In this document: positions 1 to 11,233 of the stretch, one piece after another | Layout of the letters: each line of letters starts with the position of its first letter | How positions within the stretch are numbered: the stretch's first letter is position 1 | Assembly (NCBI GenBank): GCA_024663395.1 | Contig: JANFAH010000007.1 | Span: 310,001 to 374,000 of the forward strand | Direction: 5' to 3' | DNA: 64,000 nt | Source of the DNA: Pisolithus tinctorius | Taxonomy: Eukaryota; Basidiomycota; Agaricomycetes; Boletales; Pisolithaceae | Notes under the pieces: generated by a model | The model's input: only the letters and a program-made list of their open reading frames with translations | Database searches by the model: none | Told to the model about the DNA's origin: nothing | Position numbers and translations under genes: made by a program

Positions 1-1628
1 CAGTGTATTGCAGAATTTGTCAGATGAGAAGAGGATATCGAGTCAGACACTGCACTGCGAATAAGTCATCATCAATGGATCATGTTTCTACGAGAAGGTG
101 ATTGCACACACTAGGTACTAGAAGGTAACTGGACAAGTCGAGACTCCTCGCCAAGGGGTCATTCCCGGAGGCACCATCAAGGACTGACCACCAGGGAAAG
201 GCAGACCAGCAAGAATTAAATGACTGAACCTGTAGCTGAGCAGACAATTCTGGGTTGGTATCCCTAAGCAGTTGCAACACTTTCCCAGCATTGGCTTAGT
301 TGACACAGTGGTCCTGTGATCAATTGGTTAATGAGCTTGCCTAGTCTTCTCACAACACAACAAGCCAGATATACTCGCATGTGAGGCATATGAGTTTCTA
401 ACAAGTTTCCTACATGGTCTACGTAGAGTTGGCATTCACACTGTTGCTCCTCAAGAGCAGATAGGAATGCTTGGAAGACAGGTGAGCTAGGAGTCAATGA
501 TATCCAAATGAATGCACTGTGTTCGTAAGAAGGATATCCAACGGATGCAAATAGAAGAGCTTCCAATGTCAATGTCAACCGATCAGGGAGTTTTACTGGG
601 TAGACTTACCTCCACGATAAGTTGGAGATCTCTCACATAGTCCACTTCTGTCGAGATAAGTTTGAATATTGTCTCCCACCATTTCCTTTCTGCTGCTGGT
701 ATTCCTTTGAGTGCTGTCCGGTCGACGAGGCTTGCCCATGGCATCCCAAATGCTGGGCTGTTATCGCATGTCGTCGAGTTATGTGGTTCTCCAGGGACAG
801 CTACTGTATTAGATGTTGAGATGTGAATCGGACCAGATATAATTGAAATCTTACGCTCGCGATCGATGTCCAGCATAGTAGAACACGTGTGATTCCCAAG
901 GAAACTCAGCAAGTAAGACATACAACTCTCTCCACCTCGTTCTTGTTCTCAATTGCACAGCGAAGGCGACAGAGACACTGCAGGTGAGCAGGGAGGTGAT
1001 GAAAATGCGAGCAAAGAAGCTGACAAACGGTTGGCGGCTAATGATTGTCCACCATGCAGTTTCTTATACATTTCGTAACACTCGAATGCATCGTCAATGT
1101 GCGATTTACTACTTGAGTCTGAGGTCGTCTTGAGGTGTGTGTTGAATGGATGTACTGAGTATTTCAGATATGGGTGAGAGCTTGGCATTAGTACCTGTGT
1201 GATTGGTTGCCTCTACATTCTCTGAGAATTCCATCATGGGGACTGGAGTAAGTTCCTTATGCCTCACACAAGACAGAGGTTCATGTGCAGGAGGTAGAGA
1301 TTCATGTCGTTTCCATTGCAAGAGCGGTCTGTATGTCAGAACCATGGAATTTCGATTGATATTCAAATTGATATTTTGGAATTCCAGGAAGAACAGGATA
1401 AGGTCGATTGCATGGACTACAAGGTACGAAGCAAGGAACATGCAAGAAACAAGAGAGAGAGAGAGAGAGAAAAAAAAAGAAATATTTCAGCCTATATCCA
1501 TCCCAGCAAACAATGAGGTAAGAACTCGAGGGATTGTTTTGTGCTAACAAAATGCAGCTAAACCTCTGCCACCTCCACGTATGCTGCTGGGATGGTGTAG
1601 ACAACACCATCCCATTCGGCCCTTCACC

Positions 1629-1651
1629 CCCAGTGAGAATTGGACAAATGC
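1629..1651 (+). repeat. Left terminal inverted repeat of the tnp2 element
   Basis: The 23-bp terminus begins CCCAGTGAGAATTGG. It pairs with 8970-8992 in inverted orientation with two mismatches. The target duplication CTTCACC lies immediately outside at 1622-1628. Confidence 0.88.
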
Positions 1652-1914
1652 ATAACTAGGTAGACAAATGTAATACTATTTACCAACTATTGTTTATATG
1701 TATTGGTATGTGTCGCGACGTGCATAGGTTGTCCATAGCTACGCCTAGTTGGAACGGAATATCGATTGCATGCAACCTGTCCAATCTGTGTCATCGACTC
1801 CATGTGATGCAACATACTTGCGCTAGGTTGTTGAATCCATGCTATCTGGTGCAATCCATGCCATCCATTCCATATTCTCGCTGCACTCACTATGAGTACT
1901 ACCTTGTCCTCGTC

Positions 1915-4900
1915 ATGCCGGACCCTGCTCCAAACCTGTGGTGTGTCTGTCGCAAATACTGCAAAGGCGTTCACAGGCCCATTCATACGCTGAGAACTTG
2001 GAAGCAGCACCTACGTGAGGCAGATGACGATGAGAAGGTGTCTATAACACTGGCAACACGATCCGATACTTTCCGTGCATTCATTGCTACATCTGCTGCA
2101 AGTACCAGCGCTTCTAACGAATCTGGTACTGCTGGACATGCACGACTGGTAAGACCACATTAATAACCATTCTTCTCTTTGGTTTAAAAATGCTTTTAGA
2201 CTCTAGAGGCAGAGGATCGCCCTCAACTACCTTCCCAGGGAGATGGCCATCAAAATCAGATGGATGACCACATGCATATGGACAAGGTTGCAGATCAGCG
2301 AGATGCTGATGAACGTAAGTCCTTCAATATGCTTTTTTTTTTTCAAGGTAATCATCAATGCCCTGCAGATGTTGATGATGGGCTTGGAGATTTTTGCAGT
2401 GACGACAGGGCTGGAGATTTTCGCGGTGATGATGGGACTGGAGATGTTCATGGTGACGACAGTCCTGGAGATGTTCGTGGCGATGATGGGGCTGGAGATG
2501 TTTGCGGTGATGATGGGCCTAGAGATTTTCGTGGCAACGATGGGGCTGGAGAATTTCATTGCAACAACAGTCCTGGAGATTCATGCAATCATGACCCACC
2601 CGCTGGACGCGACGACGACCGTCCACCTGCTCCACCCATCTGTTCCCCCCTCCTGGACCTCGATATCGAGAAACTCATTTGCGACGCATGCCTACCAAAG
2701 ATATGGCGCAGCCTGCACTTCGTGAAAGACATCAGAAATGCCTCTCTCAATGATGGAGTTGGCATAACAGGTGAACCACTCGAGTGCCTCCACAATCCCC
2801 CCTGAGAACCTCTGCACATAGACGATCTGTCTACTGAACTCGCGCTGTCAATGTTTCTTGCCCTTGAACATTCATCAGAAAATGCATATACAAAGATTCA
2901 GAGAGCCGTCCAGAAGGCTTTCCCTGATTGCGAACTCCCTATGTTTCACCAAACAAAGCGCCTACTCGCCAATCTCAGCGGAGTCACGTCCGTAGTCAAA
3001 GATATGTGTATTAACTCCTGCGCTGCCTTCGTAGGTCCACTCTCTGCTCTCGACACCTGTCCAGAGTGCTCCGAGCTGCGATGTGACCAAGTCAAGCTGC
3101 AGCGGAGCAATGGTAGGACCAAACACCCCCGCGCTGTCTTCCATACAATCCCTATCGCCCCACAACTCCAGGCCCTTTGGCGCCATCCCGAGACTGCAGA
3201 GAAGATGCACTACCAGGAGAATCGTACCCGGCAGCTATTCGAGGAAATCCAGAGAAACAACGGGTTAGTTGATGCTTACGATGACATATTCTGCAGGGAA
3301 GCCTACCTCCGCGCGGTGGCTCAAAACAGGATCAAGCCAGAAGACATGTTGCTCATGTTATCGATCGATGGCGCTCAGTTATATGAGAGTAAGGAGTCTG
3401 ACTGCTGGATATATATTTGGATCATCCTCGACCTCTCTCCCGACTACCATTACAAGAAAAAACATGTTCTTCCTGGCGCAATCATACCTGGTCCGAAGAA
3501 GCCGAAGGTCATCGACTCTTTCCTGTTCCCAGGCTTACACCATCTCTCCACTGTTCAGCATGAGGGGCTTCGCATCTGGGATGCCTCACGAGATTGCGAA
3601 TTCACCTCATGCCCATTCCTATTTCTTGCATGTGCTGATGGTCCTGGCCTACTTACCCTCAGCAACTTCGTCGGCCATCAGGGAAAAAACAGGTGCCACA
3701 TGCTCTGTCCTGTGAAAGGATGTCGTAAACCGGGTGTGTCTCAATATTACCCGGTCCTCCTCAAGCTGCACAACTACAATATACCCGACTGCGACCATCC
3801 CGACGTCAACGTCTATGATGTTGGCCCAGGGAACTCCCAAGTGTACATTGAGCAACTAATGTATCTCATCAGCTCACACACCCAGGCGGAGTACGAAAGA
3901 AGATGCCTGAAAATGGGCATCGTTGGACCGAGCATCTTGCTCAGCCTCCAACCGCACCTGATTCAAGGTATCCCTGAGGTTTTTTCATCAGAGCTGATGC
4001 ACCTGAGTGGGGCAAACATAGCTGCGCTCTGGGTTGACTTATGGTGGGGTGAATTTGACTGCATGCCCACCGACAACAAATCTTCGTGGTATTGGGCCAT
4101 TTTTAAGGATAGGGCGACCTGGGAAGCCCACAGCCTCGCTGTCGCCACTTGCAAGACATATCTACCAGGCTCATTTGACGTCGCTCCTTGCAACCCTTGT
4201 CTTCATGCCAACTCCTGGTACAAAGCCACAGAGTACATCACCTGGATTCACAATCTCTGCCCGGCTCTTCTGTACGGAGTTCTCCCTGTCCGTATCTGGC
4301 GTAATTTTTGCAAGTTCGTCGCTGGCCTTCGTATTATGTCTCAATACAGCATCACTCCCGCCCAACTTTGTCATGCTTCTCAGCTCATATCGGAATGGGC
4401 ACCAGAATTCAAGCGTATTTTTTACCAGCGTCGCGTCAATCGCATTCCATTCATTCGTCCTTGTGTTCACCTCACATGCCACCTTCCTTCTGAAGCAGCT
4501 CACATCAGTTCACCCATATGTTCCTCACAGTGGACAATGGAGCGTACTATTGGCAATCTCGGCCAAGAGATACAGCAACCATCGGACCCATTTTCCAACC
4601 TCGCACAGCAGGGAATCTGCCATTGCCAAGTGAACATGCTCAAGGCTATGCTACCTCATCTCGACCCTCCCGAAAATGTCAACCCACACGCATCTGCTGA
4701 CCTCCATAATGGCTATGTCCTCCTCGCCAAACGTGACAAGCGTCTCATCACTCTTCGAGGAGCAGAGGCCCAAATTATCTCAGAATATCTTGGAGTTCCA
4801 TTTGCACCCAGAATCCGACGCTGGGCACGCCTTCGTTTGCCCAATGGCCAAATTGCACGGTCTGAGTATCAAGAATTGCAGAAGTCCCCAGACGAAATTC

Positions 4901-5352
4901 GCATGGCTCGGAACGTTAAGGTATGTGAATTCTAGTTAACTCTCACTGTACATTTACTCATCATATCATAAAAGGTTTTCCTTGATGGCAGAGACCGCAT
5001 CGCAGAAGTCCGGTACTTCACAAGACTCGTTGTTAGGGCGCCAGGTAACCATTCCAATGATGACGACCTGGATGCCCCCGATAAATTTGAATATGACAAC
5101 GTCGCTCTCATCACTCTCTATTCCGATCCCCACCCTCACCTATTCGAGCAATCTTATGGGGTTGTCGCCTCATGTACCAAGCAGGGTGAGCTGAGTCTGC
5201 AAGTCATTCCAGTTTCCTCCATTCAATCAGTCATCGTGATGGTGCCGCATCGTCCCATCATACAAGGTACAGTCAAGGAGAGGTATTTCCTGGTGGAGAA
5301 GATGGGCGTAGATGTTGCACGTCTCGGGGTCGAAGAAAATGAAGAGGATTGA
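1915..5352 (+). CDS. tnp2-family transposase
   Basis: Five exons were inferred: 1915-2148, 2200-2314, 2369-2770, 2822-4920 and 4975-5352. They total 3228 nt, giving 1075 aa with a consistent frame and introns of 51-54 bp. The N-terminus has a Cys cluster (WCVCRKYCKG) and an Asp/Gly-rich repeat region. A zinc-ribbon-like CINSC...CPEC follows, then the tnp2 core: MLSIDGAQLYESK, then IIPGPKKPKVIDSFL, GLRIWDASRD and LACADGPGLLTLSNFVGHQGK. The Asp residues in SIDGAQ and CADGPG are the likely DDE-type catalytic acids, by analogy with the CACTA TNPD family. The start was placed at the first ATG before the Cys cluster. A TGA at 2803 lies inside the predicted 51-bp intron 2771-2821, so the gene can be intact. 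It should act in the nucleus by cutting at the element's inverted repeats. Confidence 0.8.
2380..2580 (+). repeat. 30-bp minisatellite inside the transposase gene
   Basis: About six to seven degenerate 30-bp units each encode roughly GDDGAGDVRG. They form an acidic low-complexity stretch between the N-terminal Cys cluster and the catalytic part. Units differ at several positions, mostly without breaking the Gly-Asp pattern, so the frame is kept in all of them. Confidence 0.85.
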
Positions 5353-5560
5353 GCTTAGCATACATGTACCCCCATCATTCTGTCTGTCCCAAGTATTGTG
5401 GAGACAATAAATTTTTGCATTCATGTCCTTTCAGCTCACAAATTACTCCGCTGCCAAAAACACTGGTATTAAAGCACGGTGAAACACAGTAATATACATT
5501 GTCCTCAGTACGAAGTACACAGCAGATGTCCTTGCAAAAAAAAAGTTCACCAGTGGACAC

Positions 5561-6376
5561 CTAGACCTCGCTCATGCCGTTGCTCTTGGCAACCTCTTCA
5601 CCAGAACCACTACTGATGGCCTCCAGTACGGGCCTCACCGCTGCTGGGAATGTCAAAAACACGTCGTACATCGCGATCGAGGTGTCAGGAGAGATCTTGC
5701 GGAACGCGTGAGGGCGATGGGGGGGCCAGTTCTCGTCAAAGGTCTTACGCTTTACTGGAGGAAATTGGTTCAAAGTCCTGTGAAGTTGAACGGGGACCGC
5801 AAGTGTGGTTATTGGTAATGTCATGTCGCAAGTCATCTCCTCGTTGTCGGAGGTCTCCTCGTCAGAAGTATCTTCTGGACTTCCAGACCGTGAAGCCTCC
5901 TCGGGCCTGCAAAGATAAGAACACCTCCAGAAGTTACACAAGACTTACCAAATAGCAGCGACCATAATTTTCACGTCACTGTTGCTAGTTAACGCGCCTG
6001 TAATCGATCTGGTTAGAAATGTTAGCTATATGCGCCATGATACCTACGGTACTCCGCAATCATGGCTTCATCTTCATCATCAGAGTCAACCTTCACATAT
6101 TTTTTCGGGTTCTTGAGATGCAGGATTAATTTCTGTAAGATGTCAGTCACGCGATGGGTAGAGTTAGAATAACTTAAGACGTACATGTGGGCCGGGATTT
6201 TCTGGTGTGAAGTTAATAACATATGCTGGCCAACCTTGAAGGAGGTTTTCAACCTCGAGTATGATGACGTTTTTGATGATCTTGACAGTGGTGGGAGCCA
6301 TATGGATAAGAGCAGTAGACAACAAGGTAGTACTAGACTTACTGCAGGATTTGGACTTAGAGAGAAATCGTGCCAT
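5561..6376 (-). CDS. Accessory gene of the tnp2 element, unknown function (about 223 aa)
   Basis: Four exons on the minus strand (6376-6185, 6132-6048, 5997-5949, 5906-5561) sum to 672 nt, 223 aa plus stop. The introns are 50-52 bp, except for a 42-bp last intron. An in-frame ATG eight codons upstream (6400) is an alternative start. The protein begins MARFLSKSKSC, has a Lys-rich middle (HLKNPKKYVKVDSDDEDE), an acidic Ser/Glu run (SPEDTSDEETSDNEEM) and ends in SNGMSEV. I recognise no domain. It converges on the transposase with about 210 bp between the stops and lies wholly between the inverted repeats, so it probably travels with the element, as second genes of CACTA-type elements do. A role as a DNA-binding accessory protein is only a guess. 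Confidence 0.6.
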
Positions 6377-6423
6377 CGAGTGACAAATAATGATAAACAC
6401 GGGCGTTCCCTCTGCCCTCCATG

Positions 6424-7703
6424 ATGTCGACGTCCGGCCTTCCAGACAGCCAGGCGTCCCCCCTTTTTATGTCTAATTCTCTGCCAGAGCTATATAATTC
6501 CAGTACAAGTGGTCCTAATAACTTTTTCGGCTGCAACAGTGCACAGAGTCCCACATCTTTTTCGACCCCTAACAACACCTTGTCATGGGCCAACAACTCA
6601 CAGATGGCTGGTAATGTGGCAGATCCGGGTGCTTCTTCACTGATGCTCTCTCTTTGATAATGCAGCCCAGCCACACATTATCCCATAGCCAAGCTTTCCC
6701 AGAAATGATACCAAATGTGAGTGTGTGCGATCATCGACTGATTTCCTCACATATATGCGGCATAGGCGCAGGTTCTGCAAGATATGATCAACAAACTTCA
6801 GCAAGAGAATACCGCATTGAAGGCAGAACGCACTGCCGTGCAGTAAGTTGATCACCGAGCAAAGATTACTGACGTTATTATCTCTGTCATAGGAATGCAT
6901 ACAATACCCTTGTTTCGAGGCTAACGTTAAACCAGCCAGACCAGAGCATTTTATCAGATGGATTTCTCAACATCTCACTGAAATCACTGCCGATCGCTAC
7001 AATGCCATTCCTCAACGTACCTCCAGTCCTTCAGCTCAACCAAGCTGACTATCCCAAAGTGCAATACTGGTTCGAGAAGGACTGGAAGGCTTTTCGTATG
7101 ACAGCGCAAGGACAAGCGTCCTCCACTATGGCATTTATTGAAGACACAAATGGACGAGAACTTGCAAGCGAGAAAATTACCAACGTTCTGCAGACGATGT
7201 GGAGTATTTGGCATGAGTTCCATACTCACAGACTCATTGATGCCCAGACTACCTGGACGTCGATGTCGCTGCAAGTCAAGAAGGCATTCTGTGGTGAGCT
7301 CGTTCAGGCGTTTCCAGAGCTAAACTTTTGCAAAGACTCGTGGAAGAGTGACCTCCTTGCTAAGAAGCATTACTCGTCTTTCAAACAAACCTGGTTCATG
7401 AATAGGACGGACGAAAAAACCAACAGTGCTACCAAGCGCAAGACGAAGAGCAAGGTAGTCGAAGATGCAGACTCGCCGACTGGAGTCAGGAATGTTAAGC
7501 ACACGAAGATCGACGTATTCACAGCCCCAGACAACAGCAATGATGACGGCCTGCAAGCTGACAGTGCCGACATGTCAAGTAGTTCAGTTGATTTGGCTTC
7601 TAGCAACTCCGTTGGGCCGAGCATATCCAACACGAACAACGCTCCTGAGGTGTTGATATCATCCTCAGAGTCTCTCTCCACATCTAGCCTGTTACTTTCA
7701 TGA
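6424..7703 (+). CDS. Accessory coiled-coil gene of the tnp2 element, unknown function (about 374 aa)
   Basis: Four exons (6424-6615, 6666-6716, 6772-6842, 6893-7703) total 1125 nt, 374 aa plus stop. The first donor is a weaker GTGGCA chosen because it keeps the frame and gives a 50-bp intron. The N-terminus is Ser/Pro/Asn-rich. A predicted coiled coil follows (LQDMINKLQQENTALKAER), then a globular part (YPKVQYWFEKDWKAFRM to KKHYSSFKQTWFMNRT) and a Lys-rich then Ser-rich acidic tail. More exon-like open DNA with good splice sites continues to about 8602 and ends in AAIVAKFSGGTMY-stop. It may be extra 3' exons (through a donor near 7689) or a separate small gene. It starts only 47 bp from the divergent accessory gene start, so the two may share a promoter. 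Confidence 0.6.
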
Positions 7704-7803
7704 AATGATCAAGACCATGACGCTCATATGCGACCTGACCGTGCTCGCACACCAGGCGAGATGATATTATGGGATACGTCGTAAACTAATTTTTTGTTTT
7801 CAG

Positions 7804-8602
7804 GCATGCCTGTCATCCCAGTTGTTCCAACACCGAACACAGTTGAGCAGGAGGACAACACTGGTATCAGCGTGGCTGCATGGCTGATTAAGAACCCCCT
7901 GTAAGTAGCCTCACACACATGTATCCTTGCTAACACCGCCTATAGATCCTCTTTGCATCCACCTCCTGTTGTCAGAGATTCGCCAGAGCCAACCATGACC
8001 ATATCCGAGTCTGTGCAACTAAATGAAAACTCGGGCTCGTCCAACAAGCGCATGAGCACTATCGACGAAGGGGAGTCTCAAGTCAAAGCCCCAAGTACAA
8101 GTAAGCGACGCCAACTGACCAATATCTGTCCTGACATGGAGAGTAGGTGCAACGCCGAGCATATCACAACCGTCAGCGCAGCAAATGGCCCCACAACCCA
8201 CAGATGGAATGAAGAAGAAGGCATGGCGTCCTCATTCGAACAAGAGTGGCAGGTATGTGTGCCATGTTTGTATCTTGTCAGTTGCTAACTATCCCATCAG
8301 AACGTTGTGCATGCACCGTTATCAGAAACAGGTCGGCGGATCGCTAGAGGAGTTCAACAAGTACTTTGATGAGTTGCCTTCCGAAGCAAAGGCGGTATGT
8401 ATTCTCCTGATCAAGTAGTTGTTTGGCTACTCTAACTGCCGTGCATATACAGAAATACAAAGATGAGGCGAACGATCTGGTACGCATCGTATACCTGATA
8501 TAACCACGTCTCTCACGAAGAGTCTTGCAGGTAGAGTGCAAGATCTGGATCAACGGGATGGCTGCCATTGTGGCCAAGTTTTCAGGCGGCACCATGTACT
8601 AG
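7804..8602 (+). other. Probable further exons of the tnp2-element coiled-coil gene
   Basis: A good acceptor (TTTTCAG, 7797-7803) opens a frame that can be carried through several 45-60 bp introns. It gives Ser/Pro-rich segments, then EEFNKYFDELPSEAKAKYKDE and a C-terminus IWINGMAAIVAKFSGG. I could not verify every junction, so this is an extension hypothesis and not a full model. Confidence 0.4.
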
Positions 8603-8969
8603 GAGGCGTGTTTTGGCAGACAGGCGAGCAGGAGCAGCAGGGCGAGGGCAGTGTGGATGAGAGGGAGCACAGGCAGCACAAGGGCCAGTGGGTGGGCATT
8701 ATCGCAACTGTACTTCTACATAGCATGGCATAGACAAATGCAATTTGTTAATTCATAAATTTATGGCGTCGTCTGACATAGATTGTCATAGGAAAATCAA
8801 GCAGAATAAGAGACGAAAGGCCATCTATGTAGATCTATGGAAAACTATAGAATAGCTACACATACTGTCAAGTAGCTTGAGCTAGCAAAAAAAGCTATGG
8901 AGCTGACCTATTTCGCATGTGGAGCAATCTCTATCTATGGCATAGATCTAGCTACGTGTACATCGTTCC

Positions 8970-8992
8970 GCATATGTCCGATTCTCACTGGG
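8970..8992 (-). repeat. Right terminal inverted repeat of the tnp2 element
   Basis: Read on the minus strand this is CCCAGTGAGAATCGG..., matching the left end. It is followed by CTTCACC at 8993-8999, the second copy of the 7-bp target duplication, and then by the interrupted SH3 codons. Confidence 0.88.
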
Positions 8993-9390
8993 CTTCACCA
9001 ATCAGATTCCACCCAGTCAATGATGGTAAGAACGTCACCCTCACTGAACAAAAGCTCATTGGGACTTGAGCCTTCGTATGAGTAGAGGGCAGTAGATTGA
9101 ACTAAAAAGCCATGTGCACCTGGTTTGAGTACTTGCACATAAGTCTGCGGGAAGAAATGCGATCTACCATCATTGGTGGTCGTGCCGTACCACCAGTCAC
9201 CGCCAGACTTCGAGGGATGTGCCTTGATCACAATGTTTTCACTAAAGCCTTGAACCAAGGTATCAACACAGCCATTTGGGTTTCAGGGAAACTACATACT
9301 CAGATCTTCTGTCCTCTGAGCCTCGTAAGCATACAACGAGTGTACCCTGAGATATGTGACACATTTAGGATGATAAATCACCTGTAGCGC

Positions 9391-11233
9391 TGTGAGTCAA
9401 AGTGTGGAAAGGCAGTATAAACCAACCAAACCAACACAAAAGACAAATATGTGCGAGTGGTGGTTTACCTCCGCGGAACCTGGAGGGCAGAGAAACCTAA
9501 AGTGGGGAAGACTTCAAGTGGAGGTGCTCCTGGCGCAAGTCGTTGACGAGTTACGCAGGAGAAGACGAATGGACAATGATTGGGAAGGGGATGCTGAACA
9601 GAGTGAAGGTGTTCAGCCGAAAGTACTTGGGGGTAATGGACTTTTGATAGAATATGCTCCTGGCGCAAGTCGATGACGAGTTACGCAGGAGTGAATGGAT
9701 GACTAAGCAGGTGTGCTGACAGAGCACAGATGATACTTCAGATGAAGGTAGATAGACCCTTGATGGAGCCTCAACTACCAATGATATGAATGAAGACAGA
9801 TAGACTCTTCCGAATGAGCCTCAACTGTCGACAACAAGATATGCTGAGCTGAGCTGACTTCTGAGTGACTTCTTGATTGATTGTGGGTAGCTAAGTACAC
9901 GGGGGTTTATATACTATGGGGGGAGCACAGCTTGTGACAAACAAGGCACAAACACTTGGTAAGTAATGAGTAAGGACTGAGTAATCATGATGAGTAAGCG
10001 AGAAATGATAAGTAAGCAAGCAAAGAAGATTGGTAAGTATTGGCAATGAACGAGTCAAGGATAGTCAAAATATCACAAAATGAGTCAAATAGAATCAGAA
10101 ACTGAGTAAGCGCACTGATATCACATTAGGGGGTGGCGATGCAAGTTAGATCTCGGCGGAGACATCTCTAGATCCAAAGACAGCATGACAGATGGACGGT
10201 GTTTCCAGATAGGGAAGTATTAATTCCAGAATTGAAGGGCATGAGTCAGGTGTCAAAGGGGGCTAGGGCATTGGGGGTCTGTGGGGCAATGAGAGCATAC
10301 ACGATCGCGTCTCCCACCCTTCCATCCTCTCAGCGAAGTTAACAAAAACTTCATGGATGGGGTTCTGATGGAGGAGGAGGAGAAGGAGGGACGTCTTCTG
10401 CTGGATCTTGCAGTAGGAAGGCAAGATGCATGTCATACTCGTCATGAATGCGATCAGGGAGGCTGGAGGACAGTAGATTATACTGCAGCTGTCGCAATGC
10501 GGGAAGAATGATGGACGAGACTGGAATAAAGACGGTGCAGGGAGCAGGGAGGAACGATCCATATGCTTCATCAAGAGGGGAGACTGAAACGACCACATAA
10601 GACCTTTCTAACCGAGTGACAGACCTGAGGCGACCAAAGAACGTCCTTCTGGAAGTCATACTGACAAGGAGAACATGCTGACCAAGCTGCATGGGACGGG
10701 ACGGGGCTGACAATGACGGGATGAACCAGGGGGCTTCAGGACGGAAGCTGGTGGGAATGCCTGGCAGATATACATAGCCATTGTCTCTGGCAAATGAGAC
10801 AAGCGAGATGACTGACGAAGAGGTGGCCATGATTGATGGACTTCGCGAAATGAGCGTCTGATGGATGGAGTGCTGTAGAAACGCGTAGGGTGCGAGGATC
10901 CTCTCCAAATTTGGAAGGAAGAATTGTGGGGCTGAGCACCTTAAGCGAGTATGTGAACCGAGTTGATATCTTTGGAAACGGCGGAGATATGACGAAAACC
11001 GGAATGCCGTACACGGGCGCTAAAAACTTTTAATGTGCGCTTAACTCGCTTGCTCTTTTCTCTTTAGCACTGACGACTCGATCTTGTGCGAAGGATGACT
11101 GTTCACGTCCAACAGTCTTTCTACGCATGAGGCCTTTAGTCTTCATCTGCATGCACGGGCATTGTGCGCAACTCGTCAACGAGTTAGGCAGAGTCAGCTG
11201 TAACCATGTCCACAACACCTTTGGTGTGTGACA
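9391..11233 (-). mobile_element. 1.84-kb solo LTR, copy A (LTR with an internal ORF)
   Basis: On the minus strand it starts TGTCACACACC and ends CTTTGACTCACA. This is the TG...CA form of an LTR, with a perfect 4-bp duplication GCGC on both sides (9387-9390, 11234-11237). A second copy in opposite orientation lies at 16801-18617. A TATA-like TATATAAAC (near 9905-9918) followed by a transcribed-looking segment suggests a U3-R-U5 order, with the ORF in U3. It is CpG-rich, unlike the copia and Helitron DNA to the right, so it is a younger insertion. It disrupts the intersectin-like gene upstream of SH3-1. Confidence 0.75.
10351..10830 (-). CDS. ORF inside the 1.8-kb LTR, copy A (159 aa, unknown)
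   Basis: It runs from MATSSSVISLVSFARDNGY to PPPPSEPHP-stop. The other LTR copy has an ORF of exactly the same length (159 aa) with no indel and about four-fifths identical residues. The central block LLVSMTSRRTFF...RSYVVVSVSP and SLPDRIHDEYD are the most conserved. No domain is recognised. An upstream frame that is open in copy B is shifted here, so ATG 10830 is the conserved start. The ORF lies in the putative U3, upstream of the TATA box. Confidence 0.5.
   Translation of the reverse strand: MATSSSVISLVSFARDNGYVYLPGIPTSFRPEAPWFIPSLSAPSRPMQLGQHVLLVSMTSRRTFFGRLRSVTRLERSYVVVSVSPLDEAYGSFLPAPCTVFIPVSSIILPALRQLQYNLLSSSLPDRIHDEYDMHLAFLLQDPAEDVPPSPPPPSEPHP

Larger units (their letters stand above)
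1629..8992. mobile_element. tnp2-family (CACTA/Plavaka-like) DNA transposon, apparently complete
   Basis: The left end reads CCCAGTGAGAAT..., and the right end is its inverse with 2 mismatches over 23 bp (1629-1651 and 8970-8992). It is flanked by a 7-bp duplication CTTCACC (1622-1628 and 8993-8999). The paralogous unoccupied site at about 33930 carries a single, slightly changed copy of this heptamer inside an SH3 codon run, which confirms the boundaries. Three multi-exon genes fill the element: transposase (plus), a small gene (minus, convergent), and a coiled-coil gene (plus). CpG is abundant and the reading frames are open, so this looks like the youngest large insertion here. The DNA between the last gene and the right end (about 8603-8969) is AT-rich with many short TAGCT/CTATGG subterminal motifs. 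Confidence 0.88.

Noticed and set aside
2803..2805. Premature stop making the transposase a pseudogene
   Set aside because: It lies in a canonical 51-bp intron, and splicing gives a continuous 1075-aa frame.
9391..11233. TIR-type (MITE-like) element instead of an LTR
   Set aside because: The ends TGTCACAC and TGTGAGTC are not inverted repeats of each other; TG...CA ends, a TATA box and 4-bp duplications fit an LTR better, though a full element was not seen.
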